A stretch of 64,000 nt of DNA, from positions 434,001 through 498,000 of the forward strand of contig NC_007925.1 of NCBI RefSeq assembly GCF_000013745.1, read 5' to 3'. The notes beneath the pieces were generated by a model that saw only the letters and a list, made by a program, of their open reading frames with translations, was not told where the DNA came from and made no database searches. The position numbers and the translations under genes were made by a program. Source of the stretch: Rhodopseudomonas_A palustris_F. Its GTDB lineage: Bacteria; Pseudomonadota; Alphaproteobacteria; Rhizobiales; Xanthobacteraceae. Of this stretch, positions 36,483 to 45,068 are shown in pieces (the first letter of the stretch is position 1; each line of letters opens with the position of its first letter).

Positions 36483-36842
36483 TCAATCTATCGGGCGGCA
36501 AAGTCGCACTTGGGCGGGTTGCACTTCTCCCATCCAGCCCCCTGGATAGCCATGCTCGTCAACGCCTTTGGCCTGCATGTCCTTTGATCATGCGGCGCAG
36601 CTTTGGGTCGAGGCCGTGCGTCCGCCCAAGTGTGATCAGCCGATATCGCCAAGCGTGGTTGGGCCGCAATCGCGTGTACTTCACCTGTGATCGCACGAAC
36701 TCCGATACGCGGTTCTCCACCCCGTTCAGGCACCCCTTCGCCTCAACCTTGTCCGCGGCATTCAAGACCAGATAGCCGCGGGAGGGGCCCTCGACGAACG
36801 CCATAAAGCTCCGCCCAATAAGTTGCGGATGAAGGCACGTCG
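36483..36842 (-). pseudogene. C-terminal fragment of tyrosine recombinase (integrase)
   Basis: Reverse-strand remnant with the catalytic end of a phage-type integrase. It reads FVRSQVKYTRLRPNHAWRYR, then RTHGLDPKLRRMIKGHAG. After one extra base the frame continues GVDEHGYPGGWMGEVQPA to a stop at 36483. The H-x-x-R, GH and Tyr of the active site can all be placed, but the N-terminal two-thirds is missing and the frame is broken. It ends against the duplicated nosX tail, so it is the decayed integrase of the island. Confidence 0.7.
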
Positions 36843-36898
36843 GGGCTGGCGCCCGCATGGTCGATCAAGACGGCCGGCTGAGCTGCTGCGGGGCGTGA
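36839..36898 (+). pseudogene. nosX: Duplicate, divergent 3' end of nosX
   Basis: Twenty codons ending GARMVDQDGRLSCCGA and a stop, against QARMMDLDGRLSCCGA in the intact nosX. The DNA downstream also resembles the sequence after nosX. This is the far boundary of the inserted island: either the original end of nosX or one carried in by the element. Confidence 0.8.
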
Positions 36899-36900
36899 GG
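36879..36900. repeat. Right direct repeat (putative attachment site)
   Basis: Identical 22 bases to 34109-34130. Together they bound about 2.75 kb. Confidence 0.85.
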
Positions 36901-36999
36901 CGTGATCGCGGAATACGCCGGATCGGCGGCGGTGCGCTCGGCTCGCGCGCGGCCGCGCTGCAACGACGGCAGCCGGCATATGTTGGGCATGAGCACGAG

Positions 37000-37086
<87 letters not shown>

Positions 37087-37275
37087 CCGGGCGGGTTAGT
37101 ACGGATCGGGGGGGCGCTTGTCAAATCGGAAATGCCGAACCCCGGCCTCGTACACCGTTTGGTTGACGACGCAGCGCGAAAACGCCAAAACCGCAGGGCT
37201 GCAAAGCCGATGCAAGAGCGCCACCAAGGCGCTGCCGCGCCGCGGCCTCGATTTTTCGCGATAGGATTCCAGCCC

Positions 37276-38259
37276 ATGGCCTCGAATTTGGACACCCTCG
37301 TCACGGTTTTCGGCGGTTCGGGATTCATCGGCCGGCATGTCGTCGGCGCGCTGGCCAAACGCGATTTCCGCATCCGGGTCGCGGTGCGCCGGCCGGATCT
37401 CACCGGGCATCTGCAGCCGCTCGGCAAGGTCGGCCAGATCCACGCCGTGCAGGCCAACCTGCGCTATCCCGATTCGGTGCAGGCCGCGGTGCGCGACGCC
37501 GGCATCGTGGTCAATCTGGTCGGCATCCTGGCCGAGGGCGGGGCGCAGAAATTCCAGGCGGTGCAGGCGCAGGGCGCCGGCGCCATTGCGCAGGCCGCAG
37601 CCGCGGTCGGCGCCCGCATGGTGCATGTCTCGGCGATCGGCGCCGACGCGCAGTCAGCGTCGCTCTATGCCCGCTCCAAGGCCGCCGGAGAGCAGGCGGT
37701 GCTCGCCGCGGTGCCGCAGGCTGTGATTTTCCGGCCCTCGGTGGTGTTCGGCCCCGAGGACCAGTTCACCAACCGATTCGCCGGGCTGGCGCGGATGTCG
37801 GCAGTGGTGCCGCTGATCGGCGGCGGCGCCACCAAATTGCAGCCGGTCTATGTCGGCGACGTCGCCACCGCGGTGGCGCAGGCGGTCGACGGCAAGGCCA
37901 AGCCGGGCGCCACCTACGAGCTCGGCGGCCCGGAAGTGCTGACCATGCGGCAGGTGATCGAGATCATCCTCGACGTCATCCAGCGCCGCCGCATCCTGCT
38001 GTCATTGCCGTTCGGGCTGGCGCGGCTGCAGGCGCAGCTGCTGCAATTCGCCCCCGGTCCGCTGAAGCTGACCCCCGACCAAGTGGCCTTGCTGCAGGTC
38101 GACAATGTAGTGTCGGAGGCCGCCCAGGCAGCCGGGCTGACGCTGCAGGGGCTCGGCATCCCGCCGGATTCGCTGCAGGCGATCGCGCCGTCCTATCTGT
38201 GGCGATTCCGTGCCACCGGCCAGTTCCAGCGCAAGATCGTCGAGCCGAAGAACTCCTGA
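37276..38259 (+). CDS. NDUFA9-like NAD(P)-binding epimerase/reductase
   Basis: An atypical short-chain dehydrogenase-like protein, 327 residues, related to the mitochondrial complex I accessory subunit NDUFA9. The nucleotide-binding start is VTVFGGSGFIGRHVVGAL, followed by RIRVAVRRPD. Other features are IVVNLVGILAEGG, VHVSAIGADAQS, YARSKAAGEQAV with the Tyr/Lys pair, and the GGPEVLTMRQVIEII region. The start MASNLDTLVTVFGG at 37276 is preferred to a longer frame. Alphaproteobacterial homologues may assist respiratory complex I, but its reaction is not established. Confidence 0.88.
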   Translation: MASNLDTLVTVFGGSGFIGRHVVGALAKRDFRIRVAVRRPDLTGHLQPLGKVGQIHAVQANLRYPDSVQAAVRDAGIVVNLVGILAEGGAQKFQAVQAQGAGAIAQAAAAVGARMVHVSAIGADAQSASLYARSKAAGEQAVLAAVPQAVIFRPSVVFGPEDQFTNRFAGLARMSAVVPLIGGGATKLQPVYVGDVATAVAQAVDGKAKPGATYELGGPEVLTMRQVIEIILDVIQRRRILLSLPFGLARLQAQLLQFAPGPLKLTPDQVALLQVDNVVSEAAQAAGLTLQGLGIPPDSLQAIAPSYLWRFRATGQFQRKIVEPKNS

Positions 38260-38307
38260 GCGTTCGCGGCCCCAACCGCAAATCCGCGTCGCTGAATTGA
38301 CCACAAG

Positions 38308-38440
38308 CGTGCCCCGGACGCGGTGCACCGCGCCGCGTTTGCGTGGGGCGCGGCGAGCCGGGGCCGTTACGGAACGCGGTGTTTGGAATGGTCCCGGCTC
38401 ATGAAGCAGCGCAAGGGCGCTGCTTCACGTCCGGGACACG
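38308..38440. repeat. Interspersed repeat family B, copy 4
   Basis: Starts CGTGCCCCGGACGCGGTG and ends CACGTCCGGGACACG, with the GCCGGGGCCGTTACGG interior shared with other copies. Fills the gap between the NDUFA9-like gene and uppP. Confidence 0.88.
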
Positions 38441-38454
38441 CGGGCTCACCCGGC

Positions 38455-39261
38455 CTATTTGCCGAGCGCCAGCGCGATCAGCCCCAGCGTGCCGACGATG
38501 ACCCGCCACCACGCGAACAGCGTGAAGCCGTGGCGGGTGACGTAGGCCAGGAAGCTCTTCACCACGATGATGGCGGTGACGAACGACACCGCAAAGCCGA
38601 TCGCCACGATCAGCGAATGGTCCATCGTCATGTCGGCGCGGTTCTTGTACAGATCGTAAACGAAGGCGCCGACCATGGTGGGGATCGCCAGAAAGAACGA
38701 AAACTCCGCCGCGGCGCGCTTGTCGGCGCCGAGCAGCATGGCGCCGACGATGGTGGCGCCGGAGCGCGACACCCCCGGGATCATCGCCAGGCACTGCGCG
38801 CAGCCGATGTAGAGATACATCGGCAGCGGGAACGCAGTGGCCTCGTCCTGGGTCGGCTGCAGGTCGAGCTGATCGACCCACAGCAGGATGGCGCCGCCGA
38901 CGATCAGCGAGAAGCACACCACCCAGGGATTGAACAGGTAGCTCTTGATGTAGCCGCCGGCCAAGGCGCCGATCACCGCGGCCGGCAGGAACGCCACCAG
39001 CACCCCGATGACGAATCGCTGCGCCGCCGGATCGGAGAACATTCCCAGCGCGATCCGCCACAATTTGGCGAAATACAGCGCCAGAATCGCCAGAATCGCG
39101 CCGAGCTGGATCAGGATCGTGAAGCTTTTCCAGAAATTGGTGTCGCCGAGATCGAAGAACCGCTCCGCCAGCAAGAGATGGCCGGTGGAGGAAACCGGCA
39201 AAAACTCGGTGACCCCCTCGACGATGCCGAGGATGACCGCTCTTAAGATGTCGGAAAGCAT
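38455..39261 (-). CDS. uppP: Undecaprenyl-diphosphatase UppP (BacA family)
   Basis: Recycles undecaprenyl diphosphate to the monophosphate carrier lipid for peptidoglycan synthesis. The 268-residue membrane protein has the two signatures EGVTEFLPVSSTGH and PGVSRSGATIVGAML, with the catalytic Glu and Ser residues, and about eight hydrophobic helices. Loss or increase of this activity is known to affect bacitracin tolerance. Confidence 0.97.
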   Translation of the reverse strand: MLSDILRAVILGIVEGVTEFLPVSSTGHLLLAERFFDLGDTNFWKSFTILIQLGAILAILALYFAKLWRIALGMFSDPAAQRFVIGVLVAFLPAAVIGALAGGYIKSYLFNPWVVCFSLIVGGAILLWVDQLDLQPTQDEATAFPLPMYLYIGCAQCLAMIPGVSRSGATIVGAMLLGADKRAAAEFSFFLAIPTMVGAFVYDLYKNRADMTMDHSLIVAIGFAVSFVTAIIVVKSFLAYVTRHGFTLFAWWRVIVGTLGLIALALGK

Positions 39262-39440
39262 GAATTGATCCGCTCTGCGTGAGGATCGGCTCGAAAAAGC
39301 CGGGTTCTTCTCGCCTATTCGTCCAACGGCCGCAACGCCAAAGATGCCGAACTCGCCGGTTGTCTGACCCGCGCGCTTCGCTCGCCTGGCAAGGCCGACG
39401 GTGAGGATTTGTTAAGCATCCGATCCCTATCAAGGTCCCC

Positions 39441-40133
39441 ATGTACACGTTGTTTCACCACCCGTTCTGCCCGCTGTCGCGGTTCGTCCGCCTCGCTCTG
39501 GGGGAACACGGCCTTGATTTGCGGCTGGTGGAGGAGCGCCCCTGGGAGCGGCGCGCCGCGTTCCTGGCGCTCAATCCGGCCGGAACCACGCCGGTGCTGA
39601 TCGCCGACGCCCGCCCGGCGATCCCCGGAGCCGGGGTGATCTGCGAATTTCTCGACGAAAGCCACGGCCCGGCGCTGGGCGACCGCAGGATGCTGCCGAC
39701 CGTGATGGACGATCGCATCGAGGTGCGCCGGCTGGTCGCCTGGTTCAACGAAAAATTCTTCGAGGAAGCCAGCGGCCCGCTGGTCACCGAACGGATCTAC
39801 AAGCGCTTCATGAACGAGGAGGACGGCGGCGGCCCGCCGGCGATGGACGTGATCCGCGCCGCCACCGCCAATGTGCGCTATCATCTGGCCTATATCGGCT
39901 GGCTGGCGCGGACCCGCAATTTTCTCGCCGGCGATCAATTGAGCTACGCGGACCTTGCCGCCGCGGCGCACCTGTCGGCGATCGACTATCTGGGCGACGT
40001 GCCATGGACCGAGGACGAAGCCGCAAAGGCGTGGTACGCGCGGGTGAAATCCCGGCCGTCGTTCCGCCCGTTGCTCAGCGAATGGCTGGCCGGGGTGCCG
40101 GCCTCGCGCACCTACGTCGATCTGGATTTCTGA
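39441..40133 (+). CDS. Glutathione S-transferase family protein
   Basis: A 230-residue cytoplasmic protein with an N-terminal thioredoxin-like domain (MYTLFHHPFCPLSRFVRLAL; the CPLS segment holds the likely catalytic Ser/Cys) and the glutathione-binding cis-Pro region NPAGTTPVLI. The C-terminal helical domain includes NFLAGDQLSYADLAAAAHL, the N-capping/Asp motif of the family. Substrate unknown. Confidence 0.92.
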   Translation: MYTLFHHPFCPLSRFVRLALGEHGLDLRLVEERPWERRAAFLALNPAGTTPVLIADARPAIPGAGVICEFLDESHGPALGDRRMLPTVMDDRIEVRRLVAWFNEKFFEEASGPLVTERIYKRFMNEEDGGGPPAMDVIRAATANVRYHLAYIGWLARTRNFLAGDQLSYADLAAAAHLSAIDYLGDVPWTEDEAAKAWYARVKSRPSFRPLLSEWLAGVPASRTYVDLDF

Positions 40134-40150
40134 ACGCGCTCGCACTCGCG

Positions 40151-40280
40151 CTTGTGCTCCGGATGCCGCGCCGCGCGAAACGGTGCGCTGCCGCGCCGGG
40201 GCCGTGGCACGGCCGGCATCCGTTACGCTCCCGGCTCTGCGGAGCTGCGCCAGCGCGCGGCTCCTGGTCCGGGACATGCC
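40151..40280. repeat. Interspersed repeat family B, copy 5 (degenerate)
   Basis: CTTGTGCTCCGGATGC at the left, CCGGGGCCGTGGCACGG and CTCCCGGCTCTGCGGAGC inside, and GGTCCGGGACATG at the right. More diverged than the other copies. Lies between the GST gene and queG. Confidence 0.65.
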
Positions 40281-40326
40281 AGGTCGCAACCGGTCGAAGC
40301 CGCGGCACCGCATCGATCGCATTGCC

Positions 40327-41442
40327 ATGAGCGAGAGCCTGAACGAGCAACTGCGCTCGCAGGCCGGCGCGCTCGGCTTTGACGCGCTCGGCATTTGCGG
40401 CGTCGATGCGATCGCGGGCATCAGCCCGCGGCTCGACGCGTTTCTCGACGCTGGCTTGCACGGCACGATGGGGTGGCTGGCCGAGCATCGCGACCGCCGC
40501 GCCGATCCGCGCGTGCTGTGGCCGCAGGCGCGTTCGGTGATCATGCTCGGCATGAATTACGGCCCCGACGCCGATCCGCGCGCGATCCTCGGCGAGCGCA
40601 GCCGTGGCGCGATCTCGGTCTATGCCAAGGGCGACGATTACCACGAGCTGATCAAGCCGCGGCTGAAGCAGCTGGCGCGCTGGCTGATCGCGCAGGCCGG
40701 CGGCGACGTCAAAGTGTTCGTCGACACCGCGCCGGTGATGGAGAAGCCGCTGGCGCAGGCTGCAGGACTCGGCTGGCAGGGCAAGCATAGCAATCTCGTG
40801 TCGCGCGAGTTCGGCTCCTGGCTGTTTCTCGGCGCGATCTTTTCCACGCTGGAGCTTTCGCGCGACGCACCCGAGACCGACCATTGCGGCTCCTGCCGCT
40901 CCTGCCTCGACGCCTGCCCGACCGACGCCTTTGTCGCGCCATACCGGCTCGATGCGCGGCGCTGCATCTCGTATCTGACGATCGAAAATAAGGCGCCGAT
41001 CCCGCGCGAATTCCGCCGGGCGATCGGCAACCGCATCTACGGCTGCGACGATTGCCTCGCGGTCTGTCCGTGGAACAAGTTCGCCGCGATGGGCCGCGAG
41101 GCCAAGCTCGCCGCGCGCGACGCGTTACGCGCGCCGCCGCTGGCGGAGCTGGCGCGGCTCGACGACGCGGCGTTTCGCGCGCTGTTCAGCAAATCACCGG
41201 TGAAGCGGATCGGCCGCGATCGCTTCGTCCGCAACGTGCTGATCGCGATCGCCAACTCCGATGATGCAGGTCTCGCGGCTGAAGCCGAGAGACTGCTTGG
41301 CGATGCCAGCCCGCTGGTGCGCGGCGCGGCGGTGTGGGCGCTGGCGCGATTGCTGCCGAGGGAGAGCTTCGAAGCGCTGGCGGCGCATCATCTCGCCGAC
41401 GAAGCAGATGAGGACGTGCGCGCTGAGTGGCAACACAACTAA
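40327..41442 (+). CDS. queG: Epoxyqueuosine reductase QueG
   Basis: Last step of queuosine synthesis in tRNA: reduces epoxyqueuosine to queuosine using cobalamin and two [4Fe-4S] clusters. The 371 residues carry the cluster motifs CGSCRSCLDACPTDAF and CDDCLAVCPWNKF, the active-site region RRCISYLTIENK and the N-terminal GFDALGICGVD. A HEAT-like C-terminal region (LVRGAAVWALARLLP) is usual. ATG 40327 is chosen; the longer frame reads through a repeat element. Confidence 0.95.
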   Translation: MSESLNEQLRSQAGALGFDALGICGVDAIAGISPRLDAFLDAGLHGTMGWLAEHRDRRADPRVLWPQARSVIMLGMNYGPDADPRAILGERSRGAISVYAKGDDYHELIKPRLKQLARWLIAQAGGDVKVFVDTAPVMEKPLAQAAGLGWQGKHSNLVSREFGSWLFLGAIFSTLELSRDAPETDHCGSCRSCLDACPTDAFVAPYRLDARRCISYLTIENKAPIPREFRRAIGNRIYGCDDCLAVCPWNKFAAMGREAKLAARDALRAPPLAELARLDDAAFRALFSKSPVKRIGRDRFVRNVLIAIANSDDAGLAAEAERLLGDASPLVRGAAVWALARLLPRESFEALAAHHLADEADEDVRAEWQHN

Positions 41443-41443
41443 C

Positions 41444-41494
41444 TGTCATTCCGGGTTCGCGCGCCGCTGACGCGGCTTGCGCCACGGAATGACA
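41444..41494. repeat. Short repeat family A element
   Basis: TGTCATTCCGGGTTCGCG at the left and CCACGGAATGACA at the right form inverted ends over 51 bases. Sits just after the queG stop and could act as a bidirectional barrier between queG and the convergent EI24 gene. Confidence 0.8.
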
Positions 41495-41517
41495 GCGTGT
41501 GGCGGATAGCCGCGCCC

Positions 41518-42273
41518 TCACGCCACCGGCAGATCTCTGCGCCGCGGCGCGTCGACGATCAGTTCGGGGCGCGGGCCGCTCAAGCGCTTGTGCATGTGCA
41601 CCATGAACGCCATGCCGAACAGCGGCGTCGCCAGGTTGACGATCGGGATCGACACGAAGGCGGCGATCACCAGGCCGGCGAAGAACACCGTGGTGGCGTA
41701 TTCCTTGCGCATCGCCTTGGCTTCGGCGGCGGGGCGAAACCGCATCGCGGCGAGTTCGAAATACTCCCGGCCGAGCAGCCAGGCGGTGGCGACGAAGAAC
41801 GCGATGAAGCCGGCGCCGGCGATGAACACGAACGGCAGCGCCAACAGATAGACCAGAATGGTGAGCAGCGCGGTCTTGGTGCTCTCGGTGATCGCGAGAC
41901 CAAACGGCAGCGCGACGCCGGGCCGTTCGTCCGGATAGTGTTCGCGCTCGACGTGTTCGGCGACGTCGTCGACGAAGAAGCCCGCCACCAGCGAGGTCAC
42001 CGCCGGCATCAGGAACACCGCGCCCAGCACCACGCCGAGGCCTGCGGCGATCGACAGCACCCAGGCCAGGATATTCAGCGGGGCGTGAAAGCTGGAGCCC
42101 AGCGCGGTCTCGGCCCAGACCTCGCCGGATTCCGCGAACCAGCTCAGCGCGCGCTGCAGCCCGATCGCCATCACGGTGATCAGCACCAGCGCGAAGCCGA
42201 TCGAGCGGTACAGGATGGCGCGCATCGGCGGCGCCAGGATCTGGGTCAGGGCCTTGATGGCGGCGTCGAGCAT
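41518..42273 (-). CDS. EI24/CysZ-like membrane protein
   Basis: A 251-residue inner-membrane protein with four or more hydrophobic helices (LYRSIGFALVLITVMAIG, WVLSIAAGLGVVLGAVFLMP, TILVYLLALPFVFIAGAGF and FFAGLVIAAFVSIPIVNL). The conserved PAVTSLVAGFFVDDVAEHVE loop and the C-terminal PLFGMAFMVHMHK fit the EI24/CysZ superfamily. True CysZ proteins are sulfate importers; without sulfate genes nearby, that role is not claimed. Confidence 0.85.
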   Translation of the reverse strand: MLDAAIKALTQILAPPMRAILYRSIGFALVLITVMAIGLQRALSWFAESGEVWAETALGSSFHAPLNILAWVLSIAAGLGVVLGAVFLMPAVTSLVAGFFVDDVAEHVEREHYPDERPGVALPFGLAITESTKTALLTILVYLLALPFVFIAGAGFIAFFVATAWLLGREYFELAAMRFRPAAEAKAMRKEYATTVFFAGLVIAAFVSIPIVNLATPLFGMAFMVHMHKRLSGPRPELIVDAPRRRDLPVA

Positions 42274-42348
42274 GATCGCGAGTTCCTCTGTCGAACTTGC
42301 CAGAGGTAGCCATGTCGATCGGCTTCGACAAGAGGCGCCGCGCCGACG

Positions 42349-43296
42349 CTAGGCGACGCGCTCGCGCTGCGGCGGCCGCGCCGGCACATAATCGACCACG
42401 GTGAAATGCTCGGTGACGCGGACCCGTTCGACCAGTGCTGCGTCCGCGTTGCCGAGCGGGGCCTGCGGGTCCGCCGCTTCGGCCATGAGTGCCGGCGCAT
42501 CGACTGCGCCGAGAAACGGATCGTCAGGGTCCGGCACCTCGGTGAGCGGCTTCTGTTTGTCGGCCCAATGCAGCGCGGTATAATCGAAGCCGCTGACGAT
42601 GGTCGGCTTGACGATGTTGAAATACGGCGAGATGTCGAAATCGCGCGGCATGTAGAGCGAGGAATCGCGGATCTGCAAAATCTCGCGGCGCGCGGCGCGG
42701 GAGCCTGCGCGGGTGACTTTCGGCAGGATCGGATAACGCACCGCGTCGAACGCCTGCGCGATCAGCGCCGAACAGATGATTTTGGTCGGATCGCCGGAGC
42801 CCAGCGCGATCAGCCGCCGCCGCCAGCGCTGCGGCACCGGCAACGGAAACAGATAGCGCATCAGGTCGAGGATGTTCTTGGTGTCGTAGCCGAAGCCGAT
42901 CCGGTTGATGGCGTAGCGGCACACCGTGGTGCGGTCCTCATAGGACAACCCGACCGGCCGGCACAGCCTTGTATGATAGGGAAAGTAGCGCGACAGCGGC
43001 GACGACTCCACGCCCTCGCCGATATTGGCCTCGATCAGCACGTGCGGTTCGCCATTGGGCTCGCAGGCGCCGTCGATCGGCCCGACATAGAGCGCCGCGT
43101 GCGACCAGGTCGACTGCGTCAGGTATTTGATGATGCCGGAAACGCGGTTGTTGCCCTCGACCAACAGCACGTCGCCGGGCTGCATGGTCATGCGCAGATG
43201 TTCGGGGTCGCTCGGGGTGAAGGGCTCATAGCCCGGCACCTCCTTCTGCAGATAAGCTGCGATCAGCTTACCGATTCGATCCAGCACGACGCCCAT
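42349..43296 (-). CDS. YiiX-like permuted papain-fold protein
   Basis: A 315-residue protein with a permuted NlpC/P60 (YiiX/YebB) domain: QPGDVLLVEGNNRVSGIIKY, then STWSHAALYVG (His) and ICSALIAQAFDAVRYPILP (catalytic Cys), in the reversed order characteristic of permuted papain-like folds. LIEANIGEGVE lies between. There is no clear signal peptide. ATG 43296 is chosen because the longer frame begins with arginine-rich, non-family sequence. It may be an amidase, peptidase or acyl-lipid hydrolase; substrate unknown. Confidence 0.8.
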   Translation of the reverse strand: MGVVLDRIGKLIAAYLQKEVPGYEPFTPSDPEHLRMTMQPGDVLLVEGNNRVSGIIKYLTQSTWSHAALYVGPIDGACEPNGEPHVLIEANIGEGVESSPLSRYFPYHTRLCRPVGLSYEDRTTVCRYAINRIGFGYDTKNILDLMRYLFPLPVPQRWRRRLIALGSGDPTKIICSALIAQAFDAVRYPILPKVTRAGSRAARREILQIRDSSLYMPRDFDISPYFNIVKPTIVSGFDYTALHWADKQKPLTEVPDPDDPFLGAVDAPALMAEAADPQAPLGNADAALVERVRVTEHFTVVDYVPARPPQRERVA

Positions 43297-43474
43297 GGTG
43301 CGGTCTCCGGCAGCTCGCCTGCCTGGTCGAAGGATGATCACAAGCCGTTGCAATTTGGTTCATTGCCGCGGCATCGCCTGCACAATCGCGTAACCATGAG
43401 AGTTGCCGGCCGCGCTGCGATGCGGCAAGTTGGCCGCGATCTCCCCTCCATCGTCAAGTTGCGGAAACCACGTG

Positions 43475-44911
43475 ATGACAATGTCCCGCCGCGAGTTCCT
43501 GGCGGCCTCGGCGGCCTTGGCGCTGACGCCGGCGTTGCGCTGGCCGGCTTTCGCCGCACCGCTGCCGCGCGAGGCCGACGTGGTGGTGATCGGCGCCGGC
43601 GCCGCCGGCATCGCGGCGGCCCGGCGAATCATCGCCGCGGGCCGCAAGGTGATCGTGATCGAGGCCGGCCGGCAGGTCGGCGGCCGCTGCCTGACCGATA
43701 CGACCAGCTTCGAGGTTCCGTTCGATCGCGGCGCGCGCTGGCTGCACAATCCGGAGACCAACCCGCTGGTCAAGCTGGCGCGCGGCGCAGGGCTCGACGT
43801 CGCGCCGGCGCCGCCCGGGCAGAAGCTGCGGATCGGCCGCCGCAACGCTCGCCCCGGCGAGACCGAGGATCTGCTGGCGAGTCTGGTGCGCGCCAACCGC
43901 GCCATCGACGACGCCGCGCGCAAGGCCGATCTGTCCTGCGCGGCGGCGCTGCCGAAGGATCTCGGCGACTGGGCCGGGACGGTGGAATTCTTGCTCGGGC
44001 CCTACGCCACCGGCAAGGATCTCAAGGACCTGTCGGCGCTCGATCAGTTCCGCGCCCAGGATCGCAACGCCATGGTGGCCTGCCGCCAGGGACTCGGCAC
44101 CATGATCGGCAAGCTCGGCGAGGGTCTGCCCGTCGCGCTGGCGACGCCGGCGACGCGAATCACCTGGGGCGGCCGCGACGTCGGCGTCGAAACCCCAGCC
44201 GGGCGGATCACGGCGCGCGCCGTGATCGTCACGGTGTCGAGCAACGTGCTGGCGTCCGGCGCCATCAAGTTCGCCCCGGAGCTGCCGAAGCGGCAGCTCG
44301 ACGCCGCCGCCAAGCTGACGCTCGGCAGCTACGATCACGTCGCATTGCTGTTGTCCGGCAATCCGCTGGGATTGCCCAAGGACGAGATCATGATCGAGCA
44401 GTCGAGCGACGCCCGCACTGCCTTCCTGGTCGCCAATATGGCCGGCAGCTCGCTGTGCTCGGTCGACGTCGCGGGCGCGTTCGGCCGTGACCTCGCGGCG
44501 CAGGGCGAGGCGGCGATGATCGATTTCGCCAAGGAATGGCTCGGCAAGCTGTTCGGCAGCGACGCCGTCGCGGAGGTCCAAGGCGCCAGCGCGACGCGCT
44601 GGAATGCGCAGCCCTTGGTGCAAGGCGCGATGTCGGCGGCGCTGCCCGGCGGGCAGTTCGCAAGGCGGGTGCTGGCCGAGCCGATCGGCAACCTGTTTCT
44701 GGCCGGCGAAGCCAGCCATGAGACGCTGTGGGGCACCGTGGACGGCGCCTGGGACTCAGGCGAACGCGCCGCCGACGCCGCGTTGAAGCGGATCGGCAGC
44801 CTGAAGAGCGACACGCCGGCGCAGTCTTCGCCGCGCAAGCCGAAGCAACGCCGCGAGCGGGGCGTCTCCGGCGCGAGTGCCGGAGACCTCGGCTGGCCGG
44901 GGAGGCGGTAG
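43475..44911 (+). CDS. FAD-dependent amine oxidase, probably TAT-exported
   Basis: A 478-residue flavin amine oxidase. It starts with a twin-arginine-like signal (SRREFLAASAALALTPAL), then the FAD-binding fold VVVIGAGAAGIAAARRIIAAG and EAGRQVGGRCLTDT. The C-terminal dinucleotide-contact segment is NLFLAGEASHETLWGTVDGA. The last 40 residues are Arg/Ser rich and unstructured. The start is taken at the MTMSRRE ATG (43475), with 43481 as an alternative. Substrate, perhaps a polyamine or other amine, cannot be told from sequence. Confidence 0.87.
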   Translation: MTMSRREFLAASAALALTPALRWPAFAAPLPREADVVVIGAGAAGIAAARRIIAAGRKVIVIEAGRQVGGRCLTDTTSFEVPFDRGARWLHNPETNPLVKLARGAGLDVAPAPPGQKLRIGRRNARPGETEDLLASLVRANRAIDDAARKADLSCAAALPKDLGDWAGTVEFLLGPYATGKDLKDLSALDQFRAQDRNAMVACRQGLGTMIGKLGEGLPVALATPATRITWGGRDVGVETPAGRITARAVIVTVSSNVLASGAIKFAPELPKRQLDAAAKLTLGSYDHVALLLSGNPLGLPKDEIMIEQSSDARTAFLVANMAGSSLCSVDVAGAFGRDLAAQGEAAMIDFAKEWLGKLFGSDAVAEVQGASATRWNAQPLVQGAMSAALPGGQFARRVLAEPIGNLFLAGEASHETLWGTVDGAWDSGERAADAALKRIGSLKSDTPAQSSPRKPKQRRERGVSGASAGDLGWPGRR

Positions 44912-44951
44912 CCGCCGTGAGCTGCGTGGTGAATCCGCCGCGATTCTCGGC

Positions 44952-45060
44952 GTCATCCTGAGGCGCCCGAGCAACGCGAGGGCCTCGAACGATGGGCCGC
45001 AAGCACCCGTGGCTGTCATCCTTCGAGGCGCGCAAGAAAGAGCGCGTACCTCAGGATGAC
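44952..45060. repeat. Interspersed repeat family C, copy 1
   Basis: Begins GTCATCCTGAGGCGC and ends TACCTCAGGATGAC, with an inner GTCATCCTTCGAGGCGCGC. Lies between the amine oxidase and the convergent pheT. A related copy is at 63271-63411. Confidence 0.88.
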
Positions 45061-45068
45061 GGCTGTGC

